A stretch of DNA of 64,000 nucleotides from Lentisphaerota bacterium (lineage in GTDB: Bacteria; Verrucomicrobiota; Lentisphaeria; Oligosphaerales; JABHEG01), in NCBI GenBank assembly GCA_018676675.1, contig JABHEG010000255.1:1-64000 (forward strand), read 5' to 3'. Below the pieces are notes generated by a model. The model was given only the letters and a program-made list of their open reading frames with translations. It did no database searches and was not told the DNA's origin. Made by a program: the position numbers and the translations under genes. Positions 7,734-16,621 of this stretch are shown here, piece by piece (the first letter of the stretch is position 1; every line of letters begins with the position of its first letter).

Positions 7734-9226
7734 GATTGGGCAAAATGGGCAAAAGGGACCGACATAATCTGGCCCTCGGACTGGCCTTCCTGGGCCCCAA
7801 CATCCTGGGCTTCCTGTGCTTCACGATCCTTCCGCTGGTATTCAGCCTCGTGCTGGCCTTCAGCAACTGGGACCTGCAGTTGCACAACATGTTCAAGGAT
7901 GAACAGATCAAGTGTGTCGGCTTCGCACACTTCACGCGCCTCCTGCTGCAGGAGCGAGACTTCCTGAGGTTCTTCGGCAATACGCTGTTCTTCATGATGA
8001 GCATCCCGTTCGCCATTGCCGGAAGCCTTGGGGCAGCGCTTCTCCTCAGCCGAGACCTTGGCGGGGGAACAAAACGCGTGTACGGGTGGCTTATCGCGGG
8101 GGCAGTCATGGTGGCCAGTTCAGTCATGCTGGTTGTGGCCGGGGCGGGAGGAACAGCGATGACCATACTCCTCTGCGGCTTGGCATGCGGCATGCTGGTG
8201 GCCGGATCTCTCGGCGGATCCACCGTCTACCGGACGCTCTTCTATGTCCCCCATTTCACCTCAGGGGTAGCCGTCTACATCCTCTGGAAGAAGCTCTACA
8301 ATCCACACACAGGCCCGGTAAACACCGTTCTGGACCCCGTCCTGACCCGAGTCTCCGGCGCAGTCAATGGCATCCCGCCCGGGAGCATGCACGCCGTCGC
8401 CTGGCTATTTGCCGGAGGAGCAGCAGTTTTCGCAGCCTTTGGAGTGAGGAATCTGGTGAGAATGTGGCGCAGCGGCGACTTGGGTTGGGCCGCTGCTGTA
8501 CTTCCGGCAGCCATTCTCTCTTTCCCCGTGGTGATGGCTCAGCGCTGGGCCCCGACCAGAGCGGCGGGCACCATGATCCTTATTCTGGTCGCCGCGACAG
8601 CCACCTATGAACTTGTTCAGGCAGGAAGAGACACCGAACGTTTCCCCGCGACGTTCGGAAAAGGGCTTGGGAATGCCCTTATGCTCAGCCTGGCACTCAT
8701 GGTCGGTGCCTTCATCGCCCTCGGCCTGGCCATCGTCATCTACCAACTCCCAACCTGGGCAACAGACGGCCTGGAACCGCCGCCCTGGCTGGCCAGCTAC
8801 CATTGGGCGAAGCCTGCCATCATGGTCATGGGCCTGTGGGGTGCCATCGGCTCCAATAACATGCTACTCTACCTGGCCGGAATCTCAAACGTGCCCCAGG
8901 AACTCTATGAAGCAGCCGACATAGACGGGGCCTCGCGCTTCCAGCGCTTCTGGCACGTGACCTGGCCACAGCTCGCCCCGGTTACCTTTTTCATCATCGT
9001 TATGAGCGTGATCCACGGCCTTCAGGGAGGCTTTGAGATGGCCCGAACAATGACCAAAGGAGGCCCGGCAGGATCCACGACGACGCTCAGCTACTTCATC
9101 TACAACGAAGGCTTCGAAACCGGACGTTTGGGATATGCCTCCGCCGTGGCGTGGGCACTGTTCATCATGGTCTTCAGCGTGACGGTGTTCAACTGGAAAT
9201 TCGGGAGCCGCTATGTCAACGACTGA
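7721..9226 (+). CDS. ABC sugar permease, MalF type, with large membrane insertions
   Basis: 501 aa against about 290-320 for most MalF/UgpA-like permeases. Family parts are clear: first helix (about 14-42), the FFGNTLFFMM segment, YRTLFYVPHFTSGVAVYILWKKLYNP, and the cytoplasmic EAA loop EAADIDGASRFQRFWHVTWPQLAP from residue 397, which docks the ATPase. Two blocks have no counterpart in ordinary family members: residues about 111-166 and about 205-353, both rich in hydrophobic helices. The first ATG overlaps the end of the binding-protein gene; an ATG eight codons later is possible. It must pair with the downstream permease and with an ATPase encoded elsewhere. Confidence 0.85.
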   Translation: MDRIGLGKMGKRDRHNLALGLAFLGPNILGFLCFTILPLVFSLVLAFSNWDLQLHNMFKDEQIKCVGFAHFTRLLLQERDFLRFFGNTLFFMMSIPFAIAGSLGAALLLSRDLGGGTKRVYGWLIAGAVMVASSVMLVVAGAGGTAMTILLCGLACGMLVAGSLGGSTVYRTLFYVPHFTSGVAVYILWKKLYNPHTGPVNTVLDPVLTRVSGAVNGIPPGSMHAVAWLFAGGAAVFAAFGVRNLVRMWRSGDLGWAAAVLPAAILSFPVVMAQRWAPTRAAGTMILILVAATATYELVQAGRDTERFPATFGKGLGNALMLSLALMVGAFIALGLAIVIYQLPTWATDGLEPPPWLASYHWAKPAIMVMGLWGAIGSNNMLLYLAGISNVPQELYEAADIDGASRFQRFWHVTWPQLAPVTFFIIVMSVIHGLQGGFEMARTMTKGGPAGSTTTLSYFIYNEGFETGRLGYASAVAWALFIMVFSVTVFNWKFGSRYVND

Positions 9227-10115
9227 TCACGCCCCTGAAAACCGAACCGCCCCTGAGAAAGCCGGGGTGGACAACGCTCGGCTGGCCAGTGCGAACGAGC
9301 GCCGAAGGCTCGCGCGAACCATGTGTCTGCACATGGTCCTGGTGGGTATCAGTTTCACCTTCGTCCTGCCGTTCCTCTGGATGGTCTTGACCAGTCTCAA
9401 ACCCCTGGCAGAAGTCGGAGTAGGCTCCTGGTTGCCATCCGCCTTCAAGTGGAGCAACTACGCCGACGTCTTCCGGGTCATCCCCTTCGCACGCTTCTAC
9501 TGGAACAGCATCTTCATCGCGTCCTGGGTCACCTTCCTCCAGGTCTTCACCAGTTCTCTTGCCGCATTCAGCTTCGCCCGGATCCGCTGGCCGGGCCGAG
9601 ACAAAGTCTTCATGCTCTACCTGGCGACGATGATGCTCCCCGGGCTCGTCATGATGATCCCCAACTACCAGATCATGATCTCCCTGAACCTGGTCAACTC
9701 GTTCGCCGGCCTGATCATTCCCGCGGCGTTCACGCCATTCGGCACGTTCCTGCTCCGGCAATTCATGCTGACCATCCCGACCAGCCTCGACGAGGCAGCC
9801 GAAATCGACGGGGCCAGCAAATGGCGTGTCTATTGGGACATCATCCTGCCGTTGTGCCGCCCCGGTCTGATCACCCTGGTCATCTTCACGTTCATCGGGA
9901 ACTACCGTAGCTTCTTCTGGCCCCTGGTGATGCTCAAGAGCATACACCGGTACACCCTTCCCGTGGGATTGCTGTTCTTCGACTCCACCCGCGGACAGAC
10001 CACGAACCTCCTCATGGCAGCGGTGACCATGTCAGTCATCCCAATGGTAATTCTGTTCGTGGTCCTGCAGAAATACCTGGTGAAAGGGATACAGCTGGGA
10101 GGCGTGAAGGGCTGA
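9213..10115 (+). CDS. ABC sugar permease, MalG type
   Basis: 300 aa, normal length. Six predicted membrane helices, the first after a polar N-terminus (HMVLVGISFTFVLPFLWMVLTSLKP), and the EAA loop EAAEIDGASKWRVYWDIILPLCRPG that contacts the ATP-binding subunit. It overlaps the preceding permease by 14 nt, which implies translational coupling. It forms the transmembrane dimer with the longer permease for import of a sugar or oligosaccharide. No ATP-binding gene follows; as in many Gram-positive and PVC importers a shared MsmK/UgpC-type ATPase is expected elsewhere. Confidence 0.92.
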   Translation: MSTTDHAPENRTAPEKAGVDNARLASANERRRLARTMCLHMVLVGISFTFVLPFLWMVLTSLKPLAEVGVGSWLPSAFKWSNYADVFRVIPFARFYWNSIFIASWVTFLQVFTSSLAAFSFARIRWPGRDKVFMLYLATMMLPGLVMMIPNYQIMISLNLVNSFAGLIIPAAFTPFGTFLLRQFMLTIPTSLDEAAEIDGASKWRVYWDIILPLCRPGLITLVIFTFIGNYRSFFWPLVMLKSIHRYTLPVGLLFFDSTRGQTTNLLMAAVTMSVIPMVILFVVLQKYLVKGIQLGGVKG

Positions 10116-10131
10116 TGCCGCTCACGCGTGG

Positions 10132-11385
10132 CTACTCACCTGCCTCCGGCGTGCCCCCAAGATGCCGGAACGACTCCGGAGAGGGAGCATCGTAACCGCA
10201 GTCTGTCAGCGCCAGTTCCTCCGAAAGCGCGCTCCCGGCTGACGCCACATTCGGGTCACATTGCTCAAAGTCATTCTCCTGCAGACAAATGTCATGAGCT
10301 GTCGGAGCAATGCTGACGCCGGAAGCCGGGCGCGCAGCAACACCGGAGAACACATTCCCCCTGAACAGGATGTCGTGAGCGTTATCCCCTATGTCAATCT
10401 GCCCCCGGCCCCGCTCAAGGGCGTTCCCCTCGAAGCGACATCGCCGGATGACGCATGAATGCACCTCACACGGCTCCGGACAAGGGCGCACGAAGATCCC
10501 AGGCCCCAAATTGCCGCTGAATTGGCAGTCCTCGATCACGTTGTAGCAGTCACGCGTCCCAATGGACATGCCCTGCCCGTTACCCTCAAATTCGCAATGT
10601 GTTACCCCTATGTGGTTCGCACGCACGCAGAAGAAAAAGCCGGACAGGTCATTCCCACTCCCCGCGCAGTTCGTGATCAGGCAGTTTGTGCTCCCCGCCC
10701 CGGGATGAATTCCGTTCCCACTGTTGCCGATGAAGCGGGAGTCGGTGACAACGACATCGCGGCACATCTGGAAGCTGATCCCCTCGCCCGCGTAGGAGTG
10801 CTCCGCCACGTTGCAGACCCGGATCGCGCTCGAGCGGGAGAAGTAGATCGCTCCTCCCCGGCAAGCCCCCATGTCTTCCTCCTGATCTGCCCGCATCCCA
10901 TCAAGGATCACATCACGAACAACGACACCCGAGACCTCGTGGCCGAAAATCATTGGATATGCAGTCACCAGTCGTGGATTGTCGTTTGCTCCATAGTCTG
11001 CGGCCAAGCCGGTGTCAATCCCCACCCATCCAGCGTCGATCCAGGCAATGCGTGCGAATGTCTCGTAGAACCCACGGCGCATGTCATCGTGGATGGACAC
11101 GGTCATGCCGACGTGCAGCCCTTCCGCGCACGCCAGGGGCACATCCATCATTCCGTAGTTGTGGTATCCTGTCAGAGGGTACTGCTTCCCGGGGCCCTTT
11201 CTGAGAACGGTCGCCGAGCCCTGCCCAACCAACTCAACGCCCGAGTGCAGCTCCAGCCCCCGATCAAGCGTGATATCACACGCCGGCAGGACAACCCGTC
11301 CTCCCTCATGCGGCAAGGCATCGATCGTCGTCTGAATGCTGACAGCACTCAAGTCAGCGTTGGCCGGAACGTCAAGGGTTTTCAC
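10132..11385 (-). CDS. Right-handed parallel beta-helix protein (pectate-lyase-like / NosD-like)
   Basis: 417 aa. From residue 150 on, short repeats of about 22-25 residues with regularly spaced Asn, Cys and Val (ISFQMCRDVVVTDSRFIGNSGNGI, CLITNCAGSGNDLSG, IGVTHCEFEGNGQGMSI, NVIEDCQFSGNLGPGI) define a parallel beta-helix. The N-terminus (ADLSAVSIQTTIDALP..GGRVVLPA) is the usual cap of polysaccharide-processing helices. No signal peptide is apparent, so it may act in the cytoplasm or leave by a non-Sec route. The start is a GTG at 11385 with AGGAGG placed well upstream. It converges on the sugar importer, 16 nt apart, so an oligosaccharide substrate is likely but not shown. Confidence 0.8.
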   Translation of the reverse strand: MKTLDVPANADLSAVSIQTTIDALPHEGGRVVLPACDITLDRGLELHSGVELVGQGSATVLRKGPGKQYPLTGYHNYGMMDVPLACAEGLHVGMTVSIHDDMRRGFYETFARIAWIDAGWVGIDTGLAADYGANDNPRLVTAYPMIFGHEVSGVVVRDVILDGMRADQEEDMGACRGGAIYFSRSSAIRVCNVAEHSYAGEGISFQMCRDVVVTDSRFIGNSGNGIHPGAGSTNCLITNCAGSGNDLSGFFFCVRANHIGVTHCEFEGNGQGMSIGTRDCYNVIEDCQFSGNLGPGIFVRPCPEPCEVHSCVIRRCRFEGNALERGRGQIDIGDNAHDILFRGNVFSGVAARPASGVSIAPTAHDICLQENDFEQCDPNVASAGSALSEELALTDCGYDAPSPESFRHLGGTPEAGE

Positions 11386-11545
11386 AGTGTGCCTCCTGAA
11401 GGGGCTCTACCGTAGCCCAATCCGCCGCTGCTGGCAACAGCTGGTCCCACCAGGCAGACGCCCCCCGGGAGCTTGCGGGGCGAGGCGGGGCGAAGTAAGG
11501 TTCCTTGGGTGGTGTCCGTACAAGCTCGAGGGAGAGTCCGTGGTG

Positions 11546-11824
11546 ATGCAAGACACGAAAGCACTGCAAGAAGACCTGCAGGTTCTGCATGGTAAGCTGC
11601 GACAAGTGCAATCCCTCGACGAAGAAGGAGAGAATGTCCTTCGAGCTGTCCGGACGGAGATCACACGCCTTCTCGGAGACGGCGAGGGAGCGGGGTACCT
11701 GGAATCCCCTATCCCCCTCAGCGAGCGCCTCTCTGTCGCAGTCGAGGACCTCGAGGAGCAGCACCCAACCCTCGTCACACTCATGCGGGACGTCAGTGAT
11801 ATGCTGAGTAACCTCGGTATCTGA
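11546..11824 (+). CDS. DUF4404 family small protein
   Basis: 92 aa. The pattern matches the DUF4404 family: an N-terminal helical pair (LQEDLQVLHGKLRQVQSLDEEGENVLRAVRTEITRLL) and the C-terminal block LSVAVEDLEEQHPTLVTLMRDVSDMLSNLGI with the typical HPTL and LSNLGI endings. Function of the family is unknown; it is a soluble helical protein. GGAG at 11531-11534 supports the ATG at 11546, though two in-frame GTG codons at 11540 and 11543 are alternatives. It is an isolated gene convergent with murE, in the place where murF would sit in a full dcw cluster. Confidence 0.8.
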   Translation: MQDTKALQEDLQVLHGKLRQVQSLDEEGENVLRAVRTEITRLLGDGEGAGYLESPIPLSERLSVAVEDLEEQHPTLVTLMRDVSDMLSNLGI

Positions 11825-11873
11825 GTGGCACCATAGCAGCTTCCCCTCGCCCGAGCGACGTTTCCCAACAGGT

Positions 11874-13361
11874 TCAGTCCTTCCTCTCCAAGTCGCCCAA
11901 CACGGTCCGGATGACCTCCACATCGCTGAAGTGAAGACGCTCGGCCCCAATCTCCTGGTAATCTTCGTGTCCTTTGCCCGCAACCAGGACAACATCACCC
12001 GCACGAGCAGCTGACAGGGCCGCCGCGATCGCTTCACCCCGGTCGACGATGCGCCGGTGCTCGCCGCCCCGGGGCAGCCCTGCCTCGACGTCGTCAAGAA
12101 TGTCTTCAGGGTCTTCCCCACGGGGGTTGTCACTGGTCAGGAACACACGGTCTGCGAGTTCTCCCGCTACGCGCCCCATTGCCGGCCGTTTGGTTCGGTC
12201 CCGATCTCCTCCACAGCCGAAAACGACCAGCACGCGCCTGGGCGCGAGCCCACGCAACGCCCGCAACACGTTCGCCAATGCGTCGTCCGTGTGGGCGTAA
12301 TCCACGAAAACGCTGATCCCCTGCCAGCGGATTGGTTCCAGTCTTCCAGGGGCACCCTCAAAGCCATGGATGGCGTCAACCAACGCCTCTTCATCCGCCC
12401 CAAGCTCCAACGCCAACGTGGCACAACCGGCGATGTTCGAGGCGTTGTACCGTCCGATCATCGGGGAGCGGAACGAGATGGTCCTGCTACCCCCGGTCAG
12501 CCGGAACTCGCAACCGTCCACCGTGATGGACAGATCACAGGTCCGACGATCTGCGGAGGGGGATTCCCCGAATGTCCGCACAGCCACCCCATCCAGGGGA
12601 GAGAGTTCCGCCGCCAGACGCACGCCATAGGGATCATCGACATTCACCGCCGCCACCCCGTTCGGAGCGAGGTACTCCCCGAACAGGCGCCGCTTCGCCG
12701 TGTAGTAGTCGTCGAATGTGTGATGGTAGTCCAGGTGGTCCCGAGTGAGGTTGGTGAACAGCCCGGCGGCGAATCGGACCGTGCCCATGCGCCGTTGAGC
12801 CAGAGCGTGGCTGGACACCTCAACAACGGCCGTCTGGACACCATTGCCTACCATCTCCCGCAGCAGTTCCTGGAACCGGAATGCCGGAGGCGTCGTTCGG
12901 TCCGCCTTGCTGACTGATCCCCCGAGGTCGTACTCAACCGTACCGATCATCCCCGTCTTATGCCCCATTCGGCTGAATACGTCGCGCAACAGGTAAGCAC
13001 AGGTCGTCTTCCCATTCGTCCCCGTAATCCCGATCAGTCGCAAGCACTCCCCCGGACGGCCGCTCAACACCTCCGCAATGCGCCCCGCTGCCGCATAAGC
13101 GTCGCTGACTCGAAGCACGGGAGTCCCCCCCGGGCAAGCAAGAGCCGCCTCCGTAACGATCGCAACGGCACCCCGGGAGATCGCGTCCCTGACGTAGGCA
13201 GCCCCATCCGCCCGGGCTCCGGGTATTGCACAGAAAAGCCATCCTGGCTGAACCGTGCGAGAATCCGAGCTCGCCCCCGTGATGGTCAGTTCACCATCTG
13301 GGATCTGCCCGACGGAAATGTCCCGCAACGCATCAACGAAGCTGGTGAGAGTCAGCGCCAA
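11874..13361 (-). CDS. murE: UDP-MurNAc-tripeptide synthetase MurE (meso-DAP adding)
   Basis: 495 aa from the proposed TTG start. Adds the third stem-peptide residue to UDP-MurNAc-L-Ala-D-Glu in the cytoplasm. Seen: P-loop GITGTNGKTT (K118), central-domain signature DRTTPP, VVEVSSHAL, FTNLTRDHLDYH and the carbamoylated-Lys region YYTAKRRLFG, and the specificity motif DNPR (411-414), which in characterised enzymes marks meso-diaminopimelate rather than lysine. No ATG lies near the family start; TTG at 13361 gives the right length, is preceded by TGAGG, and overlaps the end of ftsI by 29 nt. Upstream in-frame ATGs would add a tail that is just the ftsI sequence out of frame. Last gene of the local dcw cluster. 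Confidence 0.93.
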   Translation of the reverse strand: MALTLTSFVDALRDISVGQIPDGELTITGASSDSRTVQPGWLFCAIPGARADGAAYVRDAISRGAVAIVTEAALACPGGTPVLRVSDAYAAAGRIAEVLSGRPGECLRLIGITGTNGKTTCAYLLRDVFSRMGHKTGMIGTVEYDLGGSVSKADRTTPPAFRFQELLREMVGNGVQTAVVEVSSHALAQRRMGTVRFAAGLFTNLTRDHLDYHHTFDDYYTAKRRLFGEYLAPNGVAAVNVDDPYGVRLAAELSPLDGVAVRTFGESPSADRRTCDLSITVDGCEFRLTGGSRTISFRSPMIGRYNASNIAGCATLALELGADEEALVDAIHGFEGAPGRLEPIRWQGISVFVDYAHTDDALANVLRALRGLAPRRVLVVFGCGGDRDRTKRPAMGRVAGELADRVFLTSDNPRGEDPEDILDDVEAGLPRGGEHRRIVDRGEAIAAALSAARAGDVVLVAGKGHEDYQEIGAERLHFSDVEVIRTVLGDLERKD

Positions 13362-15135
13362 GGTGTTCGGCCTCAGAAGAAGGAGAACCAGGGAGACGAG
13401 AAACGGGCTCACCGGCCGGAGCAACCTGCAGGTACCTAAGCGTTTTCTCCGCGATCCTGCTGAACGTCGGTGCCGCAACCGTCCCGCCGTAGTGCCCTCC
13501 ACGGCTCGTCTCATCCGCAACCACAAGCAGAACAAAGGCCGGATCATCCGCCGGTACATAGCCAATGAAGTTAGACACATAGCGGTTCACGTAACGACCG
13601 CGCCAACGACCGTTCACCTGGTAACGCTCGACTTTCTGAGCTGTCCCGGTCTTCCCCGCCACCTTGTAACCGAGCACCACCGCCTTGGGGGCTGTCCCCC
13701 CTTCCTCTGTGACAAGCTTCAGCGCCTGGGTTACCTGGCGGGCAGCGTGCGGACGCACACAGCGGCGCTTCGCCCGGGGAAAGAAACACTGGCTGTTCCC
13801 AGGCTCCGGACCTACCATCCGGTCGATCAGATACAATTGCATCATCAGGCCGTCGTTCGCCAGAGCGCAGTACGCCTGTACCATCTGGAGAGGCGTTACG
13901 AGGATGCCCTGCCCAATCGGGAATCGAGTGATCGACAGCGAATCCCAACGTTTGTGGTGCCGGAAAATCCCGGTCGCTTCTTCACCCAAACCGATGCCGG
14001 TCGCCTGGCCAAAACCGAAGCGAGTCAGCGTCTGATACAGGTTGTTTTTCCCAAGCTCGAGGGCAATCTTCGCAGTCCCGATGTTGCTGGACTTCTGCAT
14101 GATCTCCCAAACGGTCAGATCATCATACTGGTGACAGTCCCGCAGAGGTCGCCGGGCGTAGACCCAATACCCATGCTCACAATCAAAAACATCGTCAAGG
14201 GTAATCGTTCCGTAATCGATCGCGCCGGCAACCGCAACGGCTTTCATGATCGAGCCCGGTTCGAAGCCATCACTGACGATGCGGTTCCGCCAGTTGGCCG
14301 GATCCATATTCTCACGTGAGTTGGAGTCAAATGTCGGATACTGAGCCATGGCGAGAACGGCGCCGGTCGAGGGCTCAGCCATCACAGCATAGGCCGCTTT
14401 GGGAGCAAACTGTTCGACCAGTTCGGCCAACTCGTCCTCGACGATCTGCTGAATCGGCTCACGGATCGTCAGGTAGACGTCAGCCCCATCGGTCGCTTCA
14501 GTCCCGAGGCGCTCCTCGGCACTGATGCGGTTGCCTTTGCGGTCACGCTCGAAGAAAGCCTGGCCAAAGACCGGCTGCAGATCCGTGTCGAGCATCTGCT
14601 CAACCCCGGTGGCTCCGCCCCCTTCAGGTCCGAGAAAACCCAGGACATTTGCCAACAACGTGCCCTTGGGGTAGTGCCGGCGATACGTGTCCTCGAAGCG
14701 CAACCCTTTGAAGCGGTAAGCGGCGACCCGGTCGGCCCGTTCGATGGAAACACCCCGCTGAACCACCATCTCCACAATCGAATCCTCCCCCCGGAAGGCA
14801 CGGGCGAAACGCTTCGCGAGCACATGAGGCGCGATCCCGAGGGATTCGCTCAAAGCCGCGATGATTTCAGCTCGCTCCACCGTAAAGCGACGAGGTTCAG
14901 CCAGGATGTCACGACAGGCCACGTTCCCCGCCAGCAGGTTTGCGTCAACGTCAAAAATCCTGCCGCGCATCCCCTTTTCCGTCTGGGACGTGGTGTATTT
15001 TTTCTTCGCCTTCTCATAGAGTTCTTCGTGCCGCGACACCTGTAGATCGTAGACATGCGTAGCCAAGGCAATGTAGAACGTGGCCATGGCCACTATCACA
15101 CACATCCCGCGTACGATATACAGGGACCGTTGCAA
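13333..15135 (-). CDS. ftsI: Penicillin-binding protein, FtsI/PBP3 class B transpeptidase
   Basis: 600 aa. N-terminal anchor helix (about 9-30), pedestal domain with RGRIFDVDANLLA, and a transpeptidase domain with all three motifs: SxxK at 295-298 (EPGSIMKAV), SxN at 349-351 (KSSN) and KTGT at 495-498 (AGKTGTAQKV). It cross-links septal peptidoglycan in the periplasm as partner of FtsW. Position between ftsL and murE in a dcw cluster supports FtsI rather than an elongation-type PBP2 or a SpoVD. About 60 residues after the KTGT core end in a polar tail that overlaps the murE start. Confidence 0.95.
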   Translation of the reverse strand: MQRSLYIVRGMCVIVAMATFYIALATHVYDLQVSRHEELYEKAKKKYTTSQTEKGMRGRIFDVDANLLAGNVACRDILAEPRRFTVERAEIIAALSESLGIAPHVLAKRFARAFRGEDSIVEMVVQRGVSIERADRVAAYRFKGLRFEDTYRRHYPKGTLLANVLGFLGPEGGGATGVEQMLDTDLQPVFGQAFFERDRKGNRISAEERLGTEATDGADVYLTIREPIQQIVEDELAELVEQFAPKAAYAVMAEPSTGAVLAMAQYPTFDSNSRENMDPANWRNRIVSDGFEPGSIMKAVAVAGAIDYGTITLDDVFDCEHGYWVYARRPLRDCHQYDDLTVWEIMQKSSNIGTAKIALELGKNNLYQTLTRFGFGQATGIGLGEEATGIFRHHKRWDSLSITRFPIGQGILVTPLQMVQAYCALANDGLMMQLYLIDRMVGPEPGNSQCFFPRAKRRCVRPHAARQVTQALKLVTEEGGTAPKAVVLGYKVAGKTGTAQKVERYQVNGRWRGRYVNRYVSNFIGYVPADDPAFVLLVVADETSRGGHYGGTVAAPTFSRIAEKTLRYLQVAPAGEPVSRLPGSPSSEAEHLGADSHQLR

Positions 15136-15204
15136 AGCGCCCTTTCAGAGAACTCCCAAGCGCCCCCGCCAGGCGAGAGCCGTTCAGACAACGAAGTCAG
15201 TGCT

Positions 15205-15597
15205 TCAGTTCCGGGCTACAACATCGACGTCGCTCGGGCCGGCGTCCACCCCGGCGCTGTCAACATGCACCCGACGCACCTGCTGCGGATTGGCCGGCCG
15301 CAACCCCAGGGCCAGCTTCTCCACCGCGGTGAGGACATACCGGCCGCTCCGGTAAGTCTCCACTTCCATGTGCATGTTCTCGACCTCTTTGGCTTTGGCG
15401 CCGAACTGACGGCGCAGCCCCTGGAGCTCCTTATCCAGGCGACCATGGGCGCTCCGGCACCACACGAAGGTCAGAGACACGAGCATGAGGAACACCAGCA
15501 CCCCGGCACAATAGCAGAGCGATCCGCGCGGCGCTGCAGACGTGTCGACACGACACTGATACCGGCGATAACGACGATCGTGTTGCTTGGCTCGCAT
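15205..15597 (-). CDS. ftsL: FtsL-like division protein
   Basis: 130 aa: basic cytoplasmic N-terminus, one transmembrane helix (about residues 28-48, YCAGVLVFLMLVSLTFVWC), then a heptad-like coiled coil (LDKELQGLRRQFGAKAKEVENMHMEV). Sequence similarity to FtsL is weak as usual; the call rests on this architecture plus location between rsmH and ftsI, where FtsL is encoded in most bacteria. FtsL forms a divisome complex with FtsB and FtsQ. The ATG at 15597 is preceded by GGAG at 9 nt; an earlier in-frame ATG at 15627 lacks one. Confidence 0.72.
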   Translation of the reverse strand: MRAKQHDRRYRRYQCRVDTSAAPRGSLCYCAGVLVFLMLVSLTFVWCRSAHGRLDKELQGLRRQFGAKAKEVENMHMEVETYRSGRYVLTAVEKLALGLRPANPQQVRRVHVDSAGVDAGPSDVDVVARN

Positions 15598-15671
15598 GGT
15601 GCGCAGCTCCAGTCCTTTGGGCCCCATCGTTGGGGGAACCCCTGTCTGCCGGAAACCCTATCCGGCACTAT

Positions 15672-16619
15672 CTAAGTGGCGTCATCCGCGAGACGCTCCA
15701 CAGCCCGAAGCTTCGCGGATCCCGCCCGGCGGTTCATGTCCAGTTCTTCAGCAGAAGGACGCAGTGGTTTGCGCGTCAGGATCTGCAGCGTCGCCTTCTT
15801 GCCGCAGACGCAGATCGGCAGTCCGGGAGGACAGACGCAAATCGCCGCCTCATGGCGGAAAAAGTGTTTGGCAATGCGATCCTCCAGAGAGTGGAACGAG
15901 ATCACCACCAAACGTCCACCAGGACGGAGAAGCTTGAGGGCGCTCACCAATCCAGCCTCCAACTCAGCAAGCTCTCGGTTCACCGCAATGCGCAGCGCCT
16001 GGAAGCAACGCGTTGCCGGCGGAAGCGTCGGCCCGCGACGCTGACCAACGACCCGCTGCAGGAGTTCCGCAAGCTCAGCCGTCCGAGCAAAAGGTCGTTC
16101 TTCGCGCTCTGCCACGACCGCTCGTGCCACCTGCCGCGCTCGTCTTTCCTCCCCGTAACGCCTGAACACATCGGTCAGTTGGTCTTCGGTCCATGTGTTC
16201 ACGATCGTGGCCGCCGTCACCGGGCCTCGCCGATCCATACGCATGTCCAGCGGCCCATCCAGGCGATGCGAAAAGCCGCGCCCAGCCGTGTCCAACTGCA
16301 TCGAGGAAATGCCAATATCGAGAAGGATGCCATCGACACGATCCCAGCCGACTTGGGTGGCATGCCGCTCCATCTCGCTGTAACTGCCCTGAACGAGGAC
16401 AACGCGGTCACCGAAACCGGCAAGCCGCTGTCCGGCCTGCGCCAACGCATCGCGATCGCGGTCAACACCCAACACGTGGGAGTCGGGGAAGCGCGAAAGT
16501 ACCGCTTCAGTATGTCCGCCGAGGCCAACTGTCCCATCGATGTAGCGCCCACCCGGCACAGCCTTCAGGTGCTCGCACACCTCTTCCAGCATGACAGGTT
16601 GGTGGGGCCACTGCGTCAA
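15672..16619 (-). CDS. rsmH: 16S rRNA (cytosine-1402-N4)-methyltransferase RsmH
   Basis: 315 aa, normal length. Methylates C1402 in the ribosomal P-site using S-adenosylmethionine. Seen: N-terminal HQPVMLEEVCEHL, SAM site YIDGTVGLGGHTEAVL, LLDIGISSMQLD, RGFSHRLDGPLDMRM, the long family insertion, and the C-terminal LVVISFHSLEDRIAKHFF. A CxC-x7-CxC cluster (AICVCPPGLPICVCGKK) near the end is also found in many family members. It begins two nt after the mraZ stop, so the two genes are coupled. Confidence 0.96.
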   Translation of the reverse strand: MTQWPHQPVMLEEVCEHLKAVPGGRYIDGTVGLGGHTEAVLSRFPDSHVLGVDRDRDALAQAGQRLAGFGDRVVLVQGSYSEMERHATQVGWDRVDGILLDIGISSMQLDTAGRGFSHRLDGPLDMRMDRRGPVTAATIVNTWTEDQLTDVFRRYGEERRARQVARAVVAEREERPFARTAELAELLQRVVGQRRGPTLPPATRCFQALRIAVNRELAELEAGLVSALKLLRPGGRLVVISFHSLEDRIAKHFFRHEAAICVCPPGLPICVCGKKATLQILTRKPLRPSAEELDMNRRAGSAKLRAVERLADDAT

Positions 16620-16621
16620 AA

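Noticed and set aside
13362..13580. N-terminal extension of MurE to an upstream ATG
   Set aside because: The extra 73 residues are out-of-frame ftsI sequence and have no MurE similarity; TTG at 13361 gives family length.
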